In this document: piece by piece, positions 56,601 to 64,000 of the stretch | Layout: each line of letters opens with the position of its first letter | How positions within the stretch are numbered: the first letter of the stretch is position 1 | Assembly (NCBI RefSeq): GCF_027596085.1 | Contig: NC_072457.1 | Coordinates: 27,077,331-27,141,330, forward strand | From: Anoplopoma fimbria | Lineage: Eukaryota > Chordata > Actinopteri > Perciformes > Anoplopomatidae | DNA: 64,000 nt | Reading direction: 5' to 3' | Translations under genes and position numbers: made by a program | The notes under the pieces: model-generated | What the model saw: the letters and a program-made list of their open reading frames with translations, nothing else | What the model was told of the DNA's origin: nothing | The model's database searches: none

Positions 56601-59600
56601 GTTTTTGTTTGGTTTTTTTTAATTGAGAGTTAAAGGAACATTGCATACCTCATCTCTCATGTAAACACACACAGGGGTGGCTTCTGACTCAGAGAACTCG
56701 GACACACTGGAATAAGATGGAAACAATAAGAAAGACAGATTTAAGTTAAGAGTGACTGATTTTTTGTTTGTTTTAGAGACAACATAACAAAACACAGAAG
56801 TGACTTTCTCTCAGCCCTGTGATTTTACAGTAAAACCTCATGTGCTGCAGTGGCACGCTGTCTGCATATGTAAACCATGTGAGCACAATCCTGTGTAGAA
56901 ACTAATTGTACCATAAATGTTTAACTATTGTTCTCCACAGCTCTGAAAAGCTTTCCCCTCAGTTTCACAACCTTCACGGAGCTTTTACGCTGATGTGGAG
57001 CTGATACTCATTTCATGGAAGCATAACTTCCCTGGAAAAGGATCAGTAACGGGAGTGATGTCATTTAATAGAGATGAAATGAGAGCTGGACGGATGCACG
57101 AGCACCTGGGACCGCACAGCTGGAACTACTGAGTAACAGCTGCATTTGTACGTGTGTGTGAGTTTAAACTTCAGTAGAGGAGTGGTGAGAATAAGGGATG
57201 TTATCTAACACAATGACCGCCTTCATTTTACAGACAAGTACATAGTAAAGGCAAACACAAACATTGTCCATACTTGTGAGGACCATCTCAAGAAGTTTTA
57301 TCAGAGAAATATGAGAAATATATGAAAAACATGATTAAACCCATTCAACACAATGAACCGTGCTCTCTGTTGCATCACCAGTGACCAAACTGTTCTTGTT
57401 TAAAATAATATTGTTTGTTTTTAAGTTTAGTTTTTAATGACAGCTACATTTTTCCATAGAAAATGTCAGTTGTATCATATCTGGCTTGGATCAGCATGAA
57501 ACTCTTCTGGTTGAATCATCAGAACTAAAGATTAACAAATCCAGCAGAAAAAAATCTGGGTTTTTTTAAAATAAAAAAATTGTAACGTTAAAGCCTGTAA
57601 ACACAAATCCATGAGATGAGAAGTTAACTGCATCTCCAAAGATGCATTTTGGTAAGAAACATCCAATCACAGAGCTTAGATTTGGATGACGTGTGTCGGT
57701 CACAGCGAGCTGCAGCAAAAGATCTCGGTATTGAGATAATGCCACAATCTGCAGGTTAAATAAATTCACTATTGAATTATGGTTAAACTCTGAATGAAGT
57801 CAGAAACTATGGTTCTGTGTTTTGTTGCCAACTAAAATAAAAGAACATTTAGTATTTACAGCTGATTGGTTTCTTTACCATAGCAACCGCAACCGAGCTG
57901 CATAGGTAATGTATTTGGAGCAGTTCGCCATGCTACACTGCTGAACAGTTGAAGGTAAATACCTAAAACTAATGGCCAACACTAAACAGGAGAGTCCTGT
58001 GTTTCTATGTTAACTAACACCGAGACAACAACTCTGAACTAAATATATTACCCAAACTTCACTCTAACCTAAAACCAAGTCCTAACCCTCGAACAGCCCT
58101 GTGAAGAAGTTAGAAACACAGAAAGATGTCAAATTGGTTCACGTTTGGTCCTCACAAAGATAGATGTTCAACAGCGCATGCACGCACACACACACACACG
58201 CACGCACGCACGCACGCACGCACCTGATCTGGGATCTGGGGGAAATGTGTGAGCAGTTCCCACAAACTCTGTCCAGAGGAGAAGGAACCCTGGAGCCGAG
58301 AGCCGTCCTCCATCTGTAGTGCAATCCGCACCTGAGGGACATTAAACCAAAGTCACACACAATTGCAGTTTAAACGCATGTCAAATACCGCACACACACA
58401 CACACACTTTACAAATAAACCAGTGTCCATGATCCAGAACTATAACTCATAAGCGAATTAAAATGGGAACCACTTTCAGGTGTCACACTGCCTTTTTTCT
58501 TTACATTATTTAACTATTTTAATTGCCTTTAAAAATAAAAAACAGGTGCATCTTAACCTTTCATGTTGAAGGAATGCGTTACAAAAAGTTACCTCAATGC
58601 AGGAAGGAAACTCACTTTATTAAGTATCAAAGTCTCGCTAGGTGGCCATTTGTAAGTTCTTGGCACTACAGTCTTGAGCCATTTTGCAGGAAGAAAATTC
58701 TTTGATAATTAAATCTGATTATGCTGCACATGTGGGCCCAGCTCAGTCTGGAAGTGAGTAACACCAGGCATCAGCGCGAGTCTCTGTTGTTCTTTTTCTC
58801 TCTGAGTCATTATACGAGTTGTTTATGTTTACACAACAACAGTGTTGTCCAGCAAAGAAAGCACGCTGCACGTCGGCACACCGGGAGAGATGAAAAGAGC
58901 TCTTTGGCTGTCAACGGCTAAACATGAAACTCTCTCACACACCAGTTTGGCTGAGGTGAATGTTGGGAGGTAAACGACTCAGTGTGCCTGAGTATATTAA
59001 ATCTGAGAGGTATCAACAGTCAACCATCCATCAAATGAACAAGAACAACAGATCAAACCCAGCCGTGATTTCACTTGTGATGCCACGATGTCATAGGAAA
59101 CTACAGCTCAGCTACAACAAAGTGTTTATCTGGACACAGATAAGATCAGAGTGAACGCAGGAACACAGACGAAGAATATCCAGGTACTGTCAATAAAAGC
59201 CCACATATACAGCTGACAGAAATACCAAAATGGTTCTGATATTGCAACCATCATTTCTCCCCAAACATGTTTATGGGTGGTACAAATAATCAATATTTTG
59301 ATATGGTTATGTGATGATATTAAGTTTGTCCTCAACTCTAAATCAACTAACACATCGATTAGTTGATTTAATCAACAGATCTGTAAACGTTTCATCACAA
59401 AGAATCACAACTTTAAATCTCACCAGATGTGTGCTCATAAGTTTCTTGGAAATAAGTAATTCTGCATAAAAAGGTTTATTAAAAAAAGACCCTTTAAAGG
59501 AAGTGTTGGTAAGCTTTATCAATTTATTTATTTTTTTATTCTCATTACATCCTGACAGCTATCAATGAATCAAATGAATCAAAAAGTGTAACAAGCTACC

Positions 59601-61866
59601 TGCCTGTCTACCTAACAACAACGCAGATAAGACGACTAATCAACTAAGAGGAGCAGCCCCAGATTATACAATACTGATACTCTGGCACCAGTATCACAAT
59701 ACTTTTCTTATGTTTCAGGGAATCACCTATATTGTGATACTTGGGTTAATCATCAGTGGCAAATCAAAGAAAAAAAACAGAATGTAATAGTGGAGAAATC
59801 AAATGTGTGCGGATGCTTCCATACAGGACTAGAGGGGTCACTGAACGGTTTGATAAAAATGACGCGAGTTACGTGCTGTGGTCTTCACAGTCACCAGATC
59901 TCCACCCAACTAAGAGATTTTGGCCGCCATGTCAGACAGCGCTTGTCACCGTCATTACATCACCAAAGGAGGGAATATCTTTTGTAAGATGGCCGTTCAT
60001 CCTCACAGTAGTTCACAGACTTCTAGTATCACTGATGAGGAGCACTGAAGCTGTTCTGGTGGATCTTGGTGGAAGAGCAGCTTACTAAGACACTTTGTTG
60101 GTCTATCGTCCAAGCTGCATTACAATACCATATTATTACACTATATACTAATATATATTTGGACTTTATTACCTGAATGAAATGTAAAACAATATTAATA
60201 TTATTATCAATGTTGTTATTTCTTGTTTGGGAAAGGGCTGGGCTATATAGCAATATTGTATCTTTATAGTGATTTGAGACAAGATATCGTCTTAGATTTG
60301 GGATTTTCATAATGGGGCATGAGTATTGTCTGTTCCTGGTTTTAAAGGCTGCAGATATTTTCGAAAGAATCAACAGGAAACCCTAGAATACTGTCAAAAA
60401 TGTTGTGATATTTGATTTTCCCCACATCGGCCATCCTTAATTCAGTATATGTACCTACTAAGAATTCTCAGCCAATAATTTAATTTACTCGATCATGAAA
60501 GCAGGCAATTAAATTGAAAAATATTCAAATGTATCCATATATCGAACACAACAAACAGATCGTTTCACAGCTTTAGTTCATAACTGAAATAGAAACAAAG
60601 AAAACCTAAAATGCTAATGTTTATAAAAAATATATGTATGTGCTAAGCTTACATATTTCAGTTTCACCAAGTCAGGCCTGAGAATAGAGTTACTACTGTG
60701 TAATAGTGCTACTGGTGATACCGACTAGCAGACAACCCCAATATTTACACTTAAGTATTGTTCTGACACACTCACACACATTAAGGCACGACTGCTGTTA
60801 TGCGTCTTTACTATGTGGTCTGACACAAAGGTTTAACACTGCTATCGTATAAACTAACCTGGCTGTCAGCTACAGCCTGTTTCCTTGTACTCGTCACCAT
60901 TTCCAGTTTCGCATTGTTGGGCAGGTTGGCAAACCTCCAAGGCAGCGTGAGGTCAACAGCTGTCCTCTGAAACCTGTCAAATGTTGATGACAGAGGAGAG
61001 GCAGGTGAGGATGGTGGGACAAAAACTTCTTGGCTCATGAAAACAACACTGAGAAGCATTACATTTGACAAAACATCTTTCCTCTGGAATTCTCCCATCT
61101 TTAAAAATAAGACAAGAGGGAAAATATGATTCCTTTCATAACCTGACATGTTATACCTCCAGATTTCATAAGTGGAACGGTTGAGACTCCAGTGTTACTC
61201 CCCCAGTTTCTTTGGTCCCCCCTATATATGCTGTCTCCTGCCCTCACCTCTCCCCTTTTGTTGATATAATGCATTGGAGAGGAGCTCAAGTGCCGTTTAC
61301 AGCTACTGACTGTAGGGTTTTACATTTTTATTTCTGTCAGATCTGCCAGTGTGGCATAAAGACCATAAACCTCCAAAGGATATCCAGTCTCGGGTCTCTT
61401 CCTTCTCCAACACAACACAACGCAGACAACACCGGTTACATATGTAAAAGCAATGTTAAATTTGTTTTTCTGACGAATAAGTCAAACCCAGTGCTTGAAT
61501 TCAACCCTGCGTTAGAATAACGTGGACAAATAAGTTTGGACAAACCCCTGATACTTACAATAACTGTTTATCTCCTGGTCTAACATCAGCAGTCATGTAA
61601 AAATCACACAATATTCTTACACGGTACACACATACACAGTGAGGTATCGGTACACACATACACAGTGAGGTATCAGTACACACACACACAGTGAGGTATC
61701 AGTACACACACACACACAGTGAGGTATCAGTACACACACATACACAGTGAGGTATCAGTACACACACATACAGAGTGAGGTATCAGTACACACAGTGAGG
61801 TATCAGTACACACACGCATACACAGTGAGGTATCAGTACACACATACACACACACAGTGAGGTATC

Positions 61867-61908
<42 letters not shown>

Positions 61909-62328
61909 GAGGTATCACACACACACAGTGAGGTATCAGTACATACACACATACACAGTGAGGTATCAGTACATACACACATACACAGTGAGGTATCGGT
62001 ACACACACACACACACACAGTGAGGTATCAGTACACACATACAGTGAGGTATCAGTACACACACGCATACACAGTGAGGTATCAGTACACACACACACAG
62101 TGAGGTATCAGTACACACATACACACACACAGTGAGGTATCAGTACACACATACACAGTGAGGTATCAGTACACACATACACAGTGAGGTATCACACACA
62201 CACAGTGAGGTATCAGTACACACATACACACACACAGTGATGTATCAGTACACACATACACAGTGAGGTATCAGTACACACACACACACAGGTATCAGTA
62301 CACACACACACACACAGTGAGGTATCAG

Positions 62329-62359
<31 letters not shown>

Positions 62360-62443
62360 CACACACACAGTGAGGTATCAGTACACACACACACACACAC
62401 ACACACACAGTGAGGTATCAGTACACACACACAGTGAGGTATC

Positions 62444-62479
<36 letters not shown>

Positions 62480-62509
62480 TCAGTACACACACACACACAG
62501 TGATGTATC

Positions 62510-62557
<48 letters not shown>

Positions 62558-62971
62558 GAGGTATACACACATGTCAGTACTGTGACACCACTCACTCACT
62601 GATACTCACTTCAGGCCGTGGTCGTCGGGGTTGAATCCATGTTTTTTGCAGACATCCTCCAGCACCTGAAGACGGAGAATATAAGCTCAGTGATAAAGTT
62701 TCCACCTAATAATCAAATCACATCCTTCCACAGGCACGACAACAGAAACTGATCCGTCACTGGCTACCTCCTGTTAGCACAACGAGCTAACAGGAGCAGA
62801 AACAGCGGCTCTGGTTTGAGTCAAAGGCTCAGAATGAAACAACCCGTCCTGCGGTGAGACTTGAGCTTAATACACCGTCACCTGTAACAGCGGAGTGTTT
62901 GAGGACACCTTCACCGCCTGTCTCCTCCCGTTAGGAGTGAGGACCGTCACAGCTGTGCCGCTGGCTGCCAT
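47845..62971 (-). CDS. aspscr1: ASPSCR1/TUG, UBX-domain tether for GLUT4 vesicles
   Basis: Cytosolic UBX protein that binds p97/VCP and, in mammals, retains GLUT4 vesicles until insulin-triggered cleavage. Sixteen exons placed: 62882-62971, 62610-62665, 60859-60973, 58216-58331 (donor uncertain), 56649-56706, 56492-56565, 55815-56403, 55054-55113, 54638-54777, 53732-53813, 53559-53625, 53148-53210, 52031-52083, 48727-48778, 48527-48596, 47845-48032. Together they give about 624 aa plus an unplaced C-terminal exon. Visible features: N-terminal ubiquitin-like TUG domain (AVTVLTPNGRRQAVKV, WRFANLPNNAKLEMV at about 69-83), a second ubiquitin-like stretch (VRIALQMEDGSRL), a Ser/Pro-rich linker, the SHP-box-like PFSGGGQRLGG at about 316-326, DEFFEVTMDDVRKRFAQLKS, the EEAPLMTKSLREAQIKEK helix, and the UBX fold (VLRVQFPDRHVLQGFF ... 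HFVRSHLEDPQLSFYL ... ITPPKTILDD ... LFPGALVYFG). It ends with GKVPKWLKLPG. All introns are GT-AG. Exon 4 carries a phase-changing duplication (see findings). Confidence 0.93.
49484..49837 (+). mobile_element. MITE-like repeat, copy 2 of a pair (aspscr1 intron)
   Basis: GAAGGAGCTCAATATGAGATT at the left and GAATATCGAACTTGGCACC at the right, with TAGCGGTGCTGACAGAGCTA and CACTATATATTCACATAG inside, in the same order as 16112-16467. The termini are imperfect inverted repeats (TTAAGGTGC type). Confidence 0.65.
50541..50620. repeat. (GT)n microsatellite in aspscr1 intron
   Basis: GT tract of about 80 bp with one GGTG interruption, followed by GA-rich DNA to about 50760. No exon was seen between 48.8 and 52.03 kb. 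Confidence 0.96.
59780..60095 (+). mobile_element. Tc1-like transposase C-terminal fossil
   Basis: Lies in aspscr1 intron 3, opposite in orientation to the gene. The plus frame reads WSSQSPDLHPTKRFW, the Tc1 DDE motif block whose usual form is WPSQSPDLNPIENLW, and 50 codons later SLMRSTEAVLVDLGGRAAY just before a stop, matching the typical transposase C-terminus. Between them the similarity continues in another frame (VRQRLSPSLHHQRREYLL), so at least one frameshift pair is present. It is inactive. Confidence 0.7.
61625..62575. repeat. Composite minisatellite: (CAGTGAGGTATCAGTACA)(CA)n, ~30 copies
   Basis: About 30 tandem copies of a CAGTGAGGTATCAGTACA module separated by CA/CATA runs of variable length, so the period ranges from about 19 to 57 bp. 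It fills most of aspscr1 intron 2 and stops about 35 bp from the exon 2 donor. Point variants such as GGTATCGG and GATGTATC recur in several units. Confidence 0.95.
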
Positions 62972-63171
62972 TGTGTGTCGTGACGCCGCGGTGTTTATTT
63001 GAATAAACTTTATTGACACAGCGCCGGCTCAAAGGTTCACAATGACAGTTTCTAGAGCAGTGGTTCTCAACTTTTTTCAGTGATGTTCCCCCTGTGAAAT
63101 ACTTTTTTAGCCAAGTACCCCCTAACCAGCCAAAGCATTTTTGGTTGAAAAAAAGATGTAATACACAGCAC

Positions 63172-63440
<269 letters not shown>

Positions 63441-63448
63441 CTGTGTAT

Positions 63449-63464
63449 TCAGGGGCGCCGCTAG
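63449..63464 (+). mobile_element. Remnant terminus CAGGGGCGCCGCTAG
   Basis: TTCAGGGGCGCCGCTAG matches the terminal inverted repeat of another hAT-like fish MITE. It is cut off directly by the Tc1-type MITE that follows. Confidence 0.4.
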
Positions 63465-63658
63465 TACCAGTCAAAAGTCTGGACACACCTTCTCATTCAA
63501 CTACTTTGAAGAATCTAAAATATAAAACATATTCTGGTTTGTTGAGCATTTGTTTGTTTACCACATAATTCCATATGTGTTCCTTCATAGTTTGGATGTC
63601 TTCAATATTAATCTACAATGTAGAAAAAATAAAAATAAAAAAATAAAACCACTTGAAT
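63463..63658 (-). mobile_element. Truncated Tc1-type MITE, reversed copy
   Basis: AGTACCAGTCAAAAGTCTGG is followed by the interior of the 13.6-15.2 kb MITE in reverse orientation (CTACTTTGAAGAATCTAAAA, then CTACAATGTAGAAAAAAT). The far terminus is lost. It runs into GAATTTCCCCCATGGGGATC and AATAAAGGAATAT, which resembles a LINE 3' tail. Confidence 0.75.
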
Positions 63659-63954
63659 TTCCCCCATGGGGATCAATAAAGGAATATAAAGGAATATAAA
63701 CTGTGCCATCAGTGTCTGATTTATTAAACTGTCAACACTGACGATTGCATTGTTGCATTGAATTCAGTTTATGAACTTACACTTATATTTTATTGAATAT
63801 TTATTAAATAACTATTTTTAAAGGATTTTTGAATGGATGCTAATTTTAAATATATATTTTTAAAAATCTCACGTACCCCCTGGAGTGCCTTCACGGGAAT
63901 TTGAGAACCACTGTTCTGTGAAATGACTATTCTATATATATATATATATATATA

Positions 63955-64000
63955 CAGTACCAGTCAAAAGTGTGGACACACCTTCTCATTCAACTACTTT
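63955..64000 (+). mobile_element. Left end of a further Tc1-type MITE, cut by the window edge
   Basis: CAGTACCAGTCAAAAGTGTG and the following ACACCTTCTCATTCAA match the MITE terminus. It is preceded by an AT run (63934-63954), the same AT-plus-MITE combination as at 13.9 and 14.6 kb. Confidence 0.75.

Noticed and set aside
61625..62575. CRISPR-like repeat-spacer look
   Set aside because: Spacers are only CA/CATA runs and the context is a vertebrate intron; it is a minisatellite.

Overview
This window is nuclear DNA from a ray-finned fish, most likely a percomorph teleost. The signs are split genes with GT-AG introns, vertebrate proteins, very dense (CA)n/(TG)n microsatellites, and several repeat types I recognise from other fish genomes: Tc1-like and hAT-like MITEs, a SINE-like repeat and a decayed LINE. 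No bacterial, plasmid or viral content was seen.

Four protein-coding genes can be assembled by hand, all on the minus strand. From left to right they are mafg (coding 1160-1768), pycr1 (21335-25887), a myadml2-type gene (34951-36788) and aspscr1/TUG (47845-62971). As I recall it, this order resembles the human 17q25.3 neighbourhood MAFG - PYCR1 - MYADML2 - NOTUM - ASPSCR1, except that I find no NOTUM exons between 37 and 47.8 kb. Coding exons were placed from protein similarity, splice dinucleotides and reading-phase continuity. The assembled lengths (173, 324, 307 and about 624 aa) suit the families.

Region by region: 1-1159 is 3' UTR or flank of mafg. 1799 to about 12.7 kb reads as a long mafg 5' intron, rich in CA repeats and holding a perfect antioxidant-response-element match. 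12.7-13.3 kb is a CpG-rich segment that probably carries the mafg first exon(s) and promoter. 13.6-15.2 kb is a tandem array of Tc1-type MITEs. 15.2-21.3 kb is intergenic, with decayed MITEs. 21.3-26.8 kb is pycr1 and its promoter. 26.8-34.9 kb is intergenic, with MITEs and purine tracts. 34.9-36.8 kb is myadml2. 36.8-47.8 kb is intergenic, with a LINE fossil and a CTCF-like site. 47.8-63.0 kb is aspscr1, with MITEs, a Tc1 transposase fossil and a large minisatellite in its introns. 63.06-63.91 kb is an hAT-type element starting 86 bp upstream of the aspscr1 start codon, with other repeats nested inside it.

The genes do not form one pathway. MafG is the small Maf partner of NRF2-type CNC factors, PYCR1 makes proline in mitochondria, MYADML2 is a MARVEL-type membrane protein, and ASPSCR1 is a UBX protein that binds p97/VCP and tethers GLUT4 vesicles. 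No previously undescribed biological system was found. The best leads are local: a 7-bp duplication at the aspscr1 exon 4 donor that breaks reading phase unless a donor inside a GTGC repeat is used, a (GAA)28 tract serving as the pyrimidine tract of the myadml2 acceptor, a possible NRF2/small-Maf feedback site in mafg, and the nested repeat structures.
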